Shown here: positions 9,435 to 21,463 of the stretch, one piece after another | Position numbering within the stretch: position 1 is the stretch's first letter | How the letters are laid out: every line of letters starts with the position of its first letter | Source: Phlegmacium glaucopus | Lineage: Eukaryota; Basidiomycota; Agaricomycetes; Agaricales; Cortinariaceae | Length of the DNA: 43,298 nucleotides | Direction of reading: 5' to 3' | Assembly: GCA_015039465.1 (NCBI GenBank) | Contig: MU130294.1 | Coordinates: 1-43,298, forward strand | Position numbers and translations under genes: made by a program | The notes under the pieces: model-generated | What the model was told of the DNA's origin: nothing | What the model saw: only the letters and a program-made list of their open reading frames with translations | The model's database searches: none

Positions 9435-11050
9435 GCCGGCTCTTGGTAGTGCGTTGCCAGGACCGTAGGCTTGATCCATAGTTGATAGGTATTATATTAG
9501 ATCGTAGCACACAGAAGTTGCACCTAGATAGCAATTTAAATCTTACATCGTCCCAAATCATATCATTGCTCATTTGCTTCTGTCTTTCGTGTCTGCCCAC
9601 TGCCATATCTAGAGTAAAATGATCGGGCAAGGAGAATTTAGCGTGGCACTGCAGTACTACTAGCGTGCCAGGCTTTGCAATCGTGGATGATCTGGAGAAC
9701 CCGTGGAGTCGAGGACTTGTTTGCAGCCACTAGAATGGAAAAGACGTCGAAGTTGATCACGCCTGGCCGTGCTACAACAGGAGACAAGACCATAAAAGAG
9801 AACTGGTTGAGTTCAAAGGAAAAAAGATTGGAAGATTGAGGAAGATGTGGTGCGGGATGATGAGAGACAAAGGTTGACGAGGACTCGGACTCGGACTCAA
9901 GCCAGCAAGAATCGTAATGGCGACGGAATACGCGCAAAGAAGCTGGGAAGGTTGCTCTTAGATCAATATCGAAGGTGAAAGCGAAAACGAGGTGAGAACG
10001 ATGCCATCTTCGCCTCCATACTCTTCCAAAGGTAATTTGAGGGGCTTTTCATAATCTGGCAAGAAGGCGCAGAACCGCGATAAATCTTCAACGGCACTGC
10101 TTGAGGGTGATGGAGGAAGCTTGCGTTAGAACAGGAAGAGCGGGAGGTTTGCCCTTGATCAGAGGTAGCACTGAGGAACGGGTATGGATAAAGGCGCAAC
10201 CGACAAGCGTGGGGTGGACAACTATCACAACATGCAAGACAGCTTGGGGAGCAGTTTAATGCAGTGGGGATGAGTACAAGATTTTTTTTAGGTAGATCGT
10301 ATGTCTACACACCTGTTTGCTGCCAGTGACATTTGGTAATGATACCCTGCTACTTGGGTGAGATGATATTCTGATGTGATTGGTACTCGGTGCTATCTAT
10401 CCAGTAGGTGTGAGCATGAACTTCATATGCGCATCCTATGTCTCACCTGTTTGTGGGGCAATGATTTGTCGCCGAGCGTTTTGGGCTGGTTTTGGGTCGA
10501 GGAATGGGTTCGGTCTGGCACAATTCCCACCAACTCTCCAACAAAGATATGGCATCTGCGATGTGATGGGTGGGCCGGCGGGGGTGCGGATGGGCCTGGA
10601 CAAGATGTGTAAGGCCCATTGTGTAGGTAGGTATCGAGAACAGCCAGGTTTTCGTCATCCTTGGAGCGTGACGCACTGCCTGCTTCTATGACCGAAGTTG
10701 AAAGGTAGCGACTTGGAGTACATTGTCTGCTGTTCGAGCACTGAAGATATCTATGTAAAATAAAAAGTGAACTTCAACTCCTTGGCAGGCTTTACGATTT
10801 AGAGTGACGTACCTGGTGTTACTAATCCAGCGGACGGCGCGCCCTAACACGGCATTAGTATTACGTAATCATATATACGTTTAACTTTAAGGGATGTCAC
10901 ACCATACTACACCTTACCAAGCATGGACCCCAACTTGCCAACTTGATCTAAATCAAAATTGCAAAGCGAAAACAGACCATGACCCTGGTCGGCAACGGTA
11001 TTCAATGTGGGGTCCTCAGGGCGCTATTAACTATTGGCAAGTGTATTGAA
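9435..11050. other. Intergenic stretch with only weak coding signals
   Basis: The first 220 bases are the 3' flank of the RAD23-like gene and are found again, inverted, at 26605-26840. A minus-strand frame between about 10200 and 9640 contains protein-like strings (for example TFPASLRVFRRHYDS, and an upstream LPDYEKPLKLPLEEYGGED in another frame) and could be a decayed two-exon gene, but no start, family or clean splice pattern is evident. From 10250 to 11050 nothing convincing is seen except an AT-rich patch with ATTACGTAAT around 10859. Confidence 0.4.
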
Positions 11051-11051
11051 G

Positions 11052-11096
11052 CTGACGTTTCAGATCGTGTTTGGCAAACACGATCTGAAACGTCAG
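11052..11096. repeat. Perfect 45-bp palindrome (22-1-22)
   Basis: Bases 11052-11073 (CTGACGTTTCAGATCGTG and four more) are the exact reverse complement of 11075-11096, with one central base at 11074. The symmetry stops at the next outer pair. It lies about 60-100 bases before the first frame linked to TPR-CHAT gene A. It could be a cruciform-forming site, two abutting transposon ends, or an inverted target remnant. Confidence 0.95.
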
Positions 11097-11470
11097 GGCC
11101 TTATCGTTATGAAGCTGTGAGAGGAATAAGGATCAACATGATTGTGGGAATAAAATGAATACGCTGTCGCTGAGTACACAGCATATGATATTTCTTAGCC
11201 TTTTTGTACACGTCGCAATGAACGCGCACAGCCAACATGAGGTAGCCACCATATACAAGGACGTAAACTCGCATGTTTTCAATTTCAACACTGTTTCCAG
11301 CTTACAATCCTTGTCGTCCAAACAATCTATCCCACCTCCGAACATACTGACCAAGTTGAAATCGCAGCCTCCGTTCCCTACATTCAAGGACAACAAAAGA
11401 GGCTGTCGACCAATGAAACCTTGGGCACGTTCTGCGATTACTATGCTTCGATTCAGAACTTGATCTTGAT

Positions 11471-14400
11471 TTGTTATCATCCTCAGTGAATGTTTCGCCT
11501 CCCAAGAAGCCGGTACGAACAACTTCGAGACTCGAAGTCCCAACGGTAATCATCGATGATAACAACCAACTTCAAGGCGCAACCACCGTCTCACAGCATG
11601 AAGGACCTTCAGAAAGTATGACTCAATACACCCCACCCCATGGTCACCACCAACCACCCCAGAACTCAATAATTCCGTACCTTGAATCCATGCCAAGCGT
11701 CATACAAGGGACAGAGGTTATAAAATTTGAACGCAGTTCAGCGCCTGGAACGCCACTCGAAAGCTCAGCCGTCTCGACCTCTGAGCACGATCTGCCGTAC
11801 GGACTACCACCCCAGGGTAATGTGTCGATCCAAGAAGACACCGCGCCTCATCAACCAACGCCACTGGATATTACTGGGGAACCGCCGCACGGCATTGCGA
11901 ACATCCTTTCACCAGCTGTATTCACCAATACCAGTGAACAATCAAGTCGAAAAGGTTTATTGAAAGGCAAGACTTGATTTCATTTTGCCTTTCCGCCTGC
12001 CCTCACCCTGTGAATTAGATATTTTCCTTGAATGTTCGTCGCCTCATCACTTCAATGATGAGCTGGCATTGGCAATCATGCGGGGTGGTAACGTCGAGAC
12101 CCTGCGCCTTACAAAGATCTCTCCTACGAAATGGAAAGCCATTGAGAATATTGACTTGTAAGTCATTTTTCGAAAAGGATTTGTTAACCAAACTGATAAA
12201 GCAGCGGCTAATGTAACAAGATTCAGTCGCCATGATGCCGGTTATATGGTGTTGATCGTTCAGTCGAAGGATGGGGGTGATGAAGCTTTCCTTGCATTCA
12301 CTGTAGACGAAATTTACACTATGGCGTGTGCAGAGGAAGGTACGCCAAAGACAGTCGTTTGTCCGCACCACATGCGCTTATAATGATCATATCTGTAGAC
12401 ACCCCAGCGGAGCATGTTTTTTCATCAGTGAAAGAAGACAATCCCGTGGCAGTCAGGATGACTTTTACAGTGGGTACGTTAGGTTGACTACCTTCAGATC
12501 CACTAGTTGACCCATTTTTAGCTTCAAGTTCGACCTTTGGGTCAGATGCTATCCCTGGCTTGCTTAATGCTATTACTAGCGCTGAGACATTCCAGCGCCG
12601 CTTCGACGAGACAGGAAATATCGACGACGTTACTCAAGCAATTTTTCATTATGAAACCGCAGTTTCGCCTGTTTCGTCCTCTCCTGGCATGAATGTTCAT
12701 CCGGCTATTTCCAACAACCTTGGAAATTCGTACTTATGTCGCTTTCAATGCACCGGCGACCTCCAGGATATTGACCATGCCATATCCCACCACCAGAATG
12801 CTATCCAATCCACTCCTTCTGACCATGCTGACCTTCCGATTTGGTTCAACAACCTTGGAAGTTCGTACTCACGTCGCTTTGAACGCACCGGTGACCTCCA
12901 GGATATTGACCATGCCATATTCTACAACCAGAATACTGTCCAATCCACTCCTTCTGGCCATGCTGACCTTCCAATTTGGCTCAACAGCCTTGGAAGTTCG
13001 TACTTCCGTCGCTTTGAACGCACCGGTGACCTCCAGGATATTGACCATGCCATATTCTACAACCAGAATACTATCCAATCCACTCCTTCTGGCCATGCTG
13101 ACCTTCCGAGTCTGTTCTGCAGCCTTGGATATTTGTACTCACTTCACTTCCAATGCACCGGCGACCCACAGGATATCGACCATGCCATATCCCACCACCA
13201 GACCGCTGTCCAATCCACTCCTTCTGGCGGTGCTGACCTTCCAAGTCTGCTTAACAACCTTGGAACTTCATACTTACGTCGCTTTTGGCGCACTGGCGAC
13301 CTCCAGGATGTTGACCATGCCATATCCCACCTCCAGAACGCTGTCCAATCCACTCCTTCTGGCCATGCTGACCTTCCGACTTGGCTCAACAACCTTGGAA
13401 CTTCATATTTATGTCGCTTTCAATGCACCGGCGACCTCCAGGATATTGACCATGCCTTATCCCACCATCAGAATGCTGTCCAATCCACTCCTTCTGGTCA
13501 TGCTGACCTTCCAAGTTGGTTCAATGGCCTTGGAAATTCGTACTTACGTCGCCTTAAATGCACTGGTGACCTCCAGGATATTGACCATGCCATATCCCAC
13601 CACCAGACCGCTGTCCAATCCACTCCTTCTGGCCATGCTGACCTTCTGGATTGGTTCAACAACCTTGGAACTTCGTACTTAAGTCGCTTTGAACACACTG
13701 GCGACCTCCAAGATCTTAACCATGCCCTATCCTACCACCAGACCGCTGTCCAATCCACTCCTTCTGGCCATGCTGACCTTCCAAGTCGGCTTAGCAACCT
13801 TGGAAATTCATACTCATGTCGCTTTCAACGCACTGGCAACCTCCAGGATATTGACCATGCCATATCCCACCACCACACCGCTGTTGAATCCACTCCTTCT
13901 GGCCATACTGACCTTCCAAGTCACCTTAACAACCTTGGAACTTCATACTTACGTCGCTTTGAACGCACTGGCGACCTCCAGGATATTGACCATGCCATAT
14001 CCCACCACCAGAATGCTGTCCAATCCACGCCTTCTGGTCATGCCAACCTTCCAAGTTGGTTTAACAGCCTTGGAAATTCGTACTTACGTCGCTTTGAACG
14101 CACTGGCGACCTCCAGGATATTGACCATGCCATATCCCACCACCAGAATGCTGTCCAATCCACTCCTTCTGGCCATGCTATCCTTCCGAGTCTGTTCAAC
14201 AACCTTGGGAATTCGTACTTACATCACTGGCGGCACACCGGCAACCTCCTGGATATTGACCATGCCATATCCCACCACCAGAATGCTGTCCAATCCACTC
14301 CTTCTGGCCATGCTGACCTTCCGGGTCTGTTCAACAACCTTGGAAATTCGTACTCCTGTCGCTTTGAACACACCGGCGATTTCCAGGATATTGACCATGC

Positions 14401-16691
14401 CATATCCCACCTCCACAATGCTGTCCAATTCACTCCTTCTGGCCATGCTGACCTTCCGAGTCGGTTCAACAACCTTGGAGGTTCGTACTTATGTCGCTTT
14501 GAACGCACTGGCAACCTCCAGGATATTGACCATGCCATATCCCACCTCCAGAACGCTGTCCAATCCACTCCTTCTGGCCATGCTGACCTTCCGACTTGGC
14601 TCGACAACCTTGGAACTTCATATACATGTCGCTTTGAATGCACCGGCAACCTCCATGATATTGACCATGCCATATCCCACCATCAGAATGCTGTCCAATC
14701 CACTCCTTCTGGCCATGCTGACCTTCCAAGTCGGCTGAGCAACCTTGGAAATTCATACTCATGTCGCTTTGAACGCATTGGTGACCTCAAGGATATTGAC
14801 TGTGCCATATCCCACCAGCAGAACGCTGTCCAATCCACTCCTTCCAGCAAGGCAGTCTTTCCACTTTACCTCGCAAGTCTTGGTAGATCCTACTTGCGCC
14901 GCTTCCAACATACTCCTTCTTTCTCTGACATACAAAACCCTGTTGCTTCATATCGTCGGGCTGCTGAGGCAAATGGCACCCCATCCCTTCGTCTTAAGTC
15001 TGCCAGGGTTGCGGCCATGATGTCCTCAATCTTCAGTGACTCTCACTGCTGGATTGATTTTGCTCGTGCCATTAGTCTGCTCTCAGAGGTTGCTGGCTTG
15101 GAACAAACGATCCATCGCCGTCATGCTAACCTTCATGACTATTCTGATCTTGTGGCATCTGCTGTGGCTACTGCTCTCCCTTTCCATAAAGCTGATCTGG
15201 CACTCGAATGGCTTGAGCAAGGCCGCTGCTTGGTGTGGAATCAGCTCAACCAACTCCGTACACCAATTGACAATCTCCGTATGAAGAATCCATCCTTGGC
15301 CAATCGCTTCACACAGGTTGCAAGTGCTTTAGAGTCCTACGGGACTCGCTCAGCATTGTCTATTCCTTCTTCACATGCTACACTTGCAGAAGAGATTCGC
15401 CTTCAGGATGCCACTCGAAATCATACCCTCCACGCTACAGAATATACGCAACTTCTTAAAGAGATTCGGGATCTTCCGGATTTCCATGACTTTCTTCAAC
15501 CACCTAAGGCCAGCGACATCCTGTCCTTATTACCTTCCGATGGTCCAGTCATCATCTTCAACATTCACGACACCCGATGTGATGCCTTGGCTCTTATAGC
15601 TGGGATTGAGGAACCTCTGCATATCTCTCTAGAGAAGTTCAGTCTCGTTCAGGCAGAGCAACTAGAGAAGACCCTTCATTTTGGCCTACTCAAGCAACGG
15701 GAGGCGGAAGATCATGATCGCATGGCTCTGCGTATCCGCCTTGATTCAGCATCCATGTTGCTTGTTCTAAAAGAACTTTGGTGTAAAGTTGTCGAACCAA
15801 TTCTCAAAGCGCTAGGATACTCGGTAATGTGTTAGCTATTGTCGACTTATTTATGCTGATCTTTTGCAGTCCCCTCCTAATCTTTCAGATCGCCGCCGTA
15901 TATGGTGGTGCCCAAGTGGCCCACTTGCATTTCTTCCACTCCACGCAGCTGGGGTATACGGCTCAGCATACAAGCGAGGATCATGCATTTCCGATTTCGT
16001 GGTTTCGTCATATACACCAACTGTCTGCTCCCTCAATGATAAATTCATTGCATCGTCCACCTCTTCCGGATGCAACAGCGTTGTCCTTATCAGCCAACCT
16101 AACGCTCCAGGTCTTTCCTCCATACCCTCAACCCGAACTGAGACGCATGCTATCGAAGCATTGATGAAAGGAACCGCCGTCGATGTATTGTTGTTGGAGG
16201 ACTCCAAGGCAACTAGAGAGAACGTCAAGGTGGAGATGAAGTCCCGTAGTTGGGCTCATTTTGCATGCCATGGAGTGCAAGATGTTGACCAGCCTCTTGA
16301 GAGCGGCCTCTGTCTCCATGACGGACGCTTGGAGCTGCTTGAGATCATGAAGGAGCAAATCCCAAACCTGGACTTGGCTTTCCTTTCGGCGTGCCAGACA
16401 AGCAAAGGAGACCTCAAATTATCGGAAGAAGTCGTCCACCTTGCAGCTGGTATGCTTGCTGCTGGTTATCGAGGTGTGGTTGGTACGATGTGGAATATTT
16501 CCGATATGCATGGGCCAGCGTTTGCGACAGAGTTCTATGAATATTTACTTCGGGAGAAGGAGTTGGATGGATTGGACAGTACTCAGGCAGCCTATGCGTT
16601 GGATTACGCAACGAGGAAGGTTCGAGAGAGGCTTGGAGAGGGTGACGACGCATTCTTGACATGGGTTCCATATGTGCACTTCGGCTACTGA
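11471..16691 (+). CDS. TPR-CHAT protease-like protein, gene A
   Basis: Six exons join in frame: 11471-11966, 12019-12157, 12221-12339, 12399-12473, 12522-15823 and 15870-16691, about 1650 residues. The first intron is GC-AG. Exons 2-4 have exactly the same lengths (139, 119, 75) as in gene B. After a low-complexity N-terminal region and an unassigned ~110-residue domain come 16 TPR-like repeats of 45 residues (NNLGNSYLRRFERTGDLQDI type), a 17th degenerate one, a helical linker, and a C-terminal CHAT domain. CHAT is a caspase-fold peptidase; the expected dyad is present as His in HFACHG and Cys in LSACQT. In bacteria, TPR-CHAT proteins such as Csx29 are switchable proteases, so a sensor-plus-protease role is plausible. 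The start is uncertain: the frame opens after a stop near 11440 without an ATG, and upstream sequence from 11155 resembles the 5' side of gene B. Confidence 0.85.
12713..14872 (+). repeat. 16 x 135-bp TPR-coding tandem array
   Basis: Sixteen consecutive units of exactly 135 bases (45 codons) run from the NNLG codons to the start of the degenerate 17th unit at 14873. Units differ by point changes but not in length. Because the unit is a multiple of three, the other frames and the antisense strand also stay open for long distances; these are shadows and not genes. Confidence 0.95.
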
Positions 16692-17120
16692 TATCTTTCT
16701 TTATTTCAGTCTTATATTCTCACTACTCATTTTTTTTGTACAGTATCCTACCAACTTCATATCTCATGTTCTTCTGGCTAGCAGCGTGAGGTTTATCAAT
16801 CGACAAAAAAATGTGCAAGTAATGAATTTGGTCGTTCAAGTTCAAGTTTATTCATATCTAACTTGAATTGTGGTCTGTTTCTGACTCTAATCTGCCGCGG
16901 TCAGTCTCCTTCCTCAAATAGCTATCCTTGCGATGGACCAAAGTTTTATCAGTGAGAACCCGGCCCAGGATGTACAAATACTATGGGCTATTACTGGGGG
17001 GACAACGCCGTTCTCAGGGCTAGTGTTGTCATATACGGGGGTCTCAACCCGTCTGTTTATAGGTCAAGTCTATGGCAGCGGGTTGACGACAATTGTGGGA
17101 CAACTGGTATTCCGGTTATA
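16692..17120. other. 3' flank shared by all three TPR-CHAT genes
   Basis: After the stop codon, strings such as CTATCCTTGCGATGGACCA and GATGTACAAATACTATGGGC occur in the same order downstream of genes B (about 31150-31040, reversed) and C (about 42690-42570, reversed). A short open frame at 16933-17121 starts in this conserved part, but frames are not preserved between copies, so this is better read as a conserved 3' flank or decayed small gene than as a coding gene. Confidence 0.55.
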
Positions 17121-20100
17121 GAGTTCTACTGGTCCGCCTTCGCTAATAACTGTTGTTTCAAGCTTGAATACTTTACATGTATATTGTAGATATTGTAGAG
17201 GACAAATCCAACAATCAAAGTGTTAAATTTTGGAGCAAAAATATGATGATCTCCAAGCAACCTACTACGCAGTGTTATTTACCATCAACACATCAACACA
17301 ATGACAACACTTCTTCATTGCGTGCGTCGTACACTGCCAGCTCAGCTTCCAAGTTTCAAACAGCAGCTTTCCAGTGACGATTTTTTCCCCTCTCCATAGA
17401 ACCATAGAAATCCAGTTCTTGGGCGACATGAGCCGCGACGTAGCACTGCAGAAAATAGGATATAATTTAATCTATTCACATGACATTAACCCGTCCAAAA
17501 TCATTAGTAACATGTTACTATTACTATTAGAGGCTCCAGCGCGAGAGACGGGGGTTGAACTACTTCAAGTTGAGTGACTCACGTGGCTCAACCGTTGGTC
17601 TTTGTTCGAACTTCACACTACAAATCAAACAATTACCTAAGAAGAGAGATAAAGAATGAAAGCAAAGTTGCAGATAAACAATCGTTACTTTTCCCAGGAT
17701 TACTCATGCATATGAAAACCCGGTAGACCACGCGGATGAAATTGATATGGGGTCATCATCTGGACTTAAGTTAAGTTAAGTAACAGTCGAAAATAGAAGC
17801 GGTGGGGTGGTCTAACGATGCGGCCTTGATGTTTCAAGCTTCACGCATCCATTATATGCGCCTTCTCCGGGTGGGCTGCTGATGAGCCTGAAGGAGGAGA
17901 AATCACAGGATGAGGGAAGGAGAAGGTCGGGTAGCAGCATCAGTTACTGCAGTGGGCCAAGCAAAAAAGACGGTGCGCATAGTATCACCGTATGACTAGT
18001 ATTTTGGCACGGTGGCAGCGGCGCCTAAGTTTGGGTTTGAAGTTGAATTTGAACATTGGATAGAAGGATACGGTAGACGCGTTGATGGCCGTCGTCCGAA
18101 CCATAAGGTCGCTGGCAACTGCTGTCATGGGCGGTAACCCAGACAACATTTGGGTATATATGCCTGTGAACCGCAGTTTTTAAGCAAGAAGTAATGAGAT
18201 CATCGACTACAGGTACTCACTCATTGGCCTTGGGAGCAGTCAAACCAGCCTTCATTTCCCCTGCAGGGTCCAAGCTCCGAAAGTAGATGCAACTGCAGAA
18301 AATCACGCTATCACTTGTACGCGCAGACGACACATGGGACTTCCGCGTCTGCAGTCGGTGCATACACTTATCCAACTGGACACGTCGGGCAGAGAGCTAT
18401 ATACCTTGGGCGCCAGGGAGGGGATAGGCATGATGGAGAGAAAGTGGAATGAGGGACGGAGGACGGCTGCGCCTGCTACTAGGTACCCGCTACCGGCAAA
18501 CCTGGAGGGGCGCTGAATGTGCACCGAACTTGATGAGATGGTAAGGCCAGAGAAGACAGATGTATACATGTGGCGTAGTTGATGGTTGATCGTAATGTTT
18601 GAAGATGCCGCAGCATAGCTGTAGATTGGGCCATGCGGGAGGAGGGCTGAGAAAAAGTTGATGCGTTGGCTTGAAGCCGAACGTTGAACGTTGAACCTAT
18701 GACCGAGGAGGGTAATGTCGACCACTTGTTCCTGGGTTCAGAGTCGATTCAGGGTCCTGAAATGAAGAAGGAATGGGCGTTGTATGTTAGCCAAGATGAA
18801 AAGAGAGTTACGCATGTAAAAAGCGGCCATCGGCACCAATTCCACCTCAAAGCTCTTAAAACGTCCCTCTGCGATGAATAACGTGACGGTGGTTCGAAGT
18901 AGGATGGTCTGCATCAAGCAGCATCTTGAAGGCTAGTACGAGTTGCAGAGCGTGAAGATGATTTTGGTCGTTGGCAAGACGTGCAAGTTTGCTCAAACGT
19001 GTCGTCCTTGTATAATCGAGGCCGGGCTAGTCAAAGATGGGAGGTAAGTCCGCATAGAGACCGAAAGAACAAGTTCAAAAGGACGAAAAACTGATATCGG
19101 TCATCCTTGACGATAGCCAGGAGAAGCTAGAGTTGCGAACGTTGGTTCAGATTTCATCCATGCAGTTCACAGCGAACTCGATGACATTGAAGATGCTCCG
19201 GAAGCTTGGTGGCCTACAGACTAAGTACATGCTTGCCTGGGAGATTGAATGAGTATAATGGCGGTGAGGAAATAGGGGATGTCTACTGAGTACTGAGTAC
19301 TAGTGCAAGATTTTGACTTGATGGATGATTCGATAAGCCCATCAGTGGCTATACAGAATGATAAGATAAGATAACTTGAACTTACCCGCGCGAACACGAC
19401 CCACACACGGAACAGTAGTACGTTTTTTTGTATTCTTTTCGGTCTAATTCTAATTCTTTGAATGCAACTGCCGTTGTTTTTTATATTCATCGACACTCTT
19501 CCTTGCAATTTCTTGACTTCGACCTTAGCGCGAATCGAAAACACGTCCGACCCCTTCGTGCTGCCCTTGCTGACGGAGTCTACTCGTCCCGTCTCGCTTA
19601 CGGTAAGTAAACCCCACGACTACAAACATCACTTACACACAAAGCTTGCCAACACACGCCGGCTCTGCATCGTCGCCGTCATGACACCGACGTCGTTGCA
19701 ATGATAAAGACCTCGAGTCATATCGCACAGTCGAGAAAGGATGAGAGCAAGGCAACGACAGCACAAAGACAAGATAGAGACAAGGACAGACGAAAGGCGG
19801 CTAGGAAAGGAAAGAAAACCCCACGATTCTACCACCCAGTCCCTATTTTATACCTTCGAACAGGCCCTAATATCTTCATTCATTCCAGCTGAACATTCTC
19901 GCAAAGCTTGGTCTCGCAGCCACCAAGATGGTCACAAAACCCTTAGTATTATCAAATTTGATGGTAGCGCAACTACCTCATTTCATCTAGATTGATAGAC
20001 CTTTCCTATTAAATTTGAGGTTATGCATACAGTGCGCGTTTTCTGAACCAATGAGAAGGTCTCGCAGCATTTAACCCCAGTACTTGAAGCACGCACAAAT

Positions 20101-20890
20101 GCCTCCATCATTTAATTTGATCGATCCCATTCAAATTCGACTACTAAGGATAGAGATAGCTGTCGTAATACCATATATCATGATCCGCTTCTCAACGAAA
20201 TTTTGGGCTCGAAGCGCTCAGTCTACCCGTGTATGAGTCATTGGTGATAGCTGCCCACTCACGCCGCCATGTCAATCAAGCTTAAGGCAGTTCAAAAACT
20301 GAAACGTACAGCGGGGTGCCAGATGCAAGTCAAGCACCAAGTGCGGCTTTGTTCAAGGATACATTGTACTGCTTCAAGTTGTGGGCTGGGCGTCCAGAGC
20401 CCGGGATAGCTAGAATATTCTGCTGTTCAATTAGCCCCGGTCTCGCATGTAGGTCGGATATATGCTGTTAACGATTGCCATTCGATATTTGAAACAGTTC
20501 GATATCCAGGTCTTGAGAATAAGTTAGTGCATCCATGATCCGAGTCTCATGCGTAGATCCAGAACAAACGGCTACCCAAATAGTGGCTGAAATTCAAGCA
20601 GAGAATTTTTTCATCCAATGATCAAGTTTAAACTTGAAGATGGATTAGAACTTTGATTTGCCGTTGTCTGCGATAGGCTGTACCCCTTGGGTTGGCACTG
20701 CTCTTGAATTGATTCTGTTGCCAAATACGATGACCAAAGGTGGCTTCCTTTACATACATGATTCCTAATCATTAGAGAACTAAACGAGTCAGATTGGAGT
20801 GGAGGCAAATGGCTGACTGATCTTAAGAAGAACCACGTGCTTTGCGCCATTTTTTGAAACCAATCAGAAGGAAGGACCTTATTCTGGGCC
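17121..20890. other. Gene-poor stretch with a duplicated promoter-like block
   Basis: No gene is supported over nearly 4 kb. Bases of about 18230-18880 resemble 36430-36860 in the same order (shared GTCCA-GCTC-GAAAGTAGA, ACTAGGTACCCGCTACC and GGGTTCAGAGTC strings), and the right copy lies just upstream of gene B. A minus-strand TATATA is visible near 18397, so this may be a duplicated promoter left without its gene. Short tandem strings occur at 19284-19300 (ACTGAGT) and 19363-19374 (GATAA). The rest shows only short, incoherent frames. Confidence 0.5.
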
Positions 20891-20897
20891 TTTCCTT

Positions 20898-20953
20898 ATT
20901 GGTGACGCACAAATGCCTCTTTCCTCATTGGTGACGCACAAATGCCTCTTTCC
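20898..20953. promoter_or_regulatory. Two 27-bp direct repeats with inverted CCAAT boxes
   Basis: The string ATTGGTGACGCACAAATGCC and its next seven bases occur at 20898-20924 and again at 20927-20953, period 29. Each starts with ATTGG, the inverted CCAAT core bound by the NF-Y/HAP complex; a forward CCAAT lies just upstream at 20860. Part of the repeat (ACGCACAAATGCCTC) occurs a third time at 20091-20105. The position 140-195 bases before the metallothionein start suggests upstream activating elements, but no binding data exist here. Confidence 0.55.
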
Positions 20954-20999
20954 CGATCGCACTGTCGATGGCCAAACAGTAGACAACTCTTGGAAATGA

Positions 21000-21007
21000 T
21001 ATATAAA
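21000..21007 (+). promoter_or_regulatory. TATA box of the metallothionein gene
   Basis: TATATAAA lies 85 bases upstream of the metallothionein ATG, a usual distance for a fungal TATA-driven gene with a short leader. It is the only strong TATA match in this interval. Confidence 0.65.
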
Positions 21008-21091
21008 GGGCCTCCAACCCTCGATAATTAGTATCCACCAATCGTTCCCTGTTATTCAATTACCACTACAGCACTTCACAACATAACCACC

Positions 21092-21463
21092 ATGACCAAC
21101 GTCAGTGTTCTTTGCTAGCTCTGTCATCTTTCCACCCACTGACCATTGTAATGCTCTCCGTCCACCATAGAACATCCAAGCCATCCCTGTCGTTCGAGCA
21201 ACTAATGCGTGTGAATGCCAGGACTGCAAATGTCTCAAGTAAGTGGCATTACTGAGACCCTTCTGTGACATGATGCTCATAGGTTACCATTCTTATAGCT
21301 GTGCTTGCGGAAGCGGTGTCCCTGTTTCCCAAGCCACATGTGGCAAGCCAAGCTGTGGATGTGGAGACAAGTAAGCGGTCAATGATATGAATGTTCTTCA
21401 TCATAAATTGATTTTTTTTTCTTTCCCAGTTGCACTTGCGTACCCAGCGAATGCAAGTGCTGA
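21092..21463 (+). CDS. Small metallothionein, four exons
   Basis: Exons 21092-21100, 21171-21238, 21299-21370 and 21430-21463 join in frame to 183 bases, a 60-residue protein ending in TGA. All three introns are GT-AG (GTCAGT, GTAAGT, GTAAGC donors). After about 16 residues without cysteine, 13 cysteines follow in 44 residues, mostly as C-X-C pairs: CECQDCKC, NCACGSG, SCGCGD, NCTC and a C-terminal ECKC. This is the hallmark of metallothioneins, which bind Cu(I), Zn or Cd through thiolate clusters in the cytosol for detoxification and buffering. The gene is invisible to simple frame searches because its exons are tiny. A TATA box and a duplicated CCAAT element precede it. The very short first exon (three codons) is the least certain part. 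Confidence 0.85.

Noticed and set aside
10376..10691. Plus-strand frames of 78 and 103 aa and an antisense frame
   Set aside because: Three mutually overlapping frames with no domain, splice logic or conserved copy elsewhere in the window.
12713..14872. CRISPR-like regular repeats
   Set aside because: Units are 135-bp contiguous coding repeats without spacers, in a eukaryotic multi-exon gene.
17541..17600. Possible tRNA from a GGGTTGAACTAC string; similar at 29700
   Set aside because: No acceptor-stem pairing or matching A box at a proper distance could be found.
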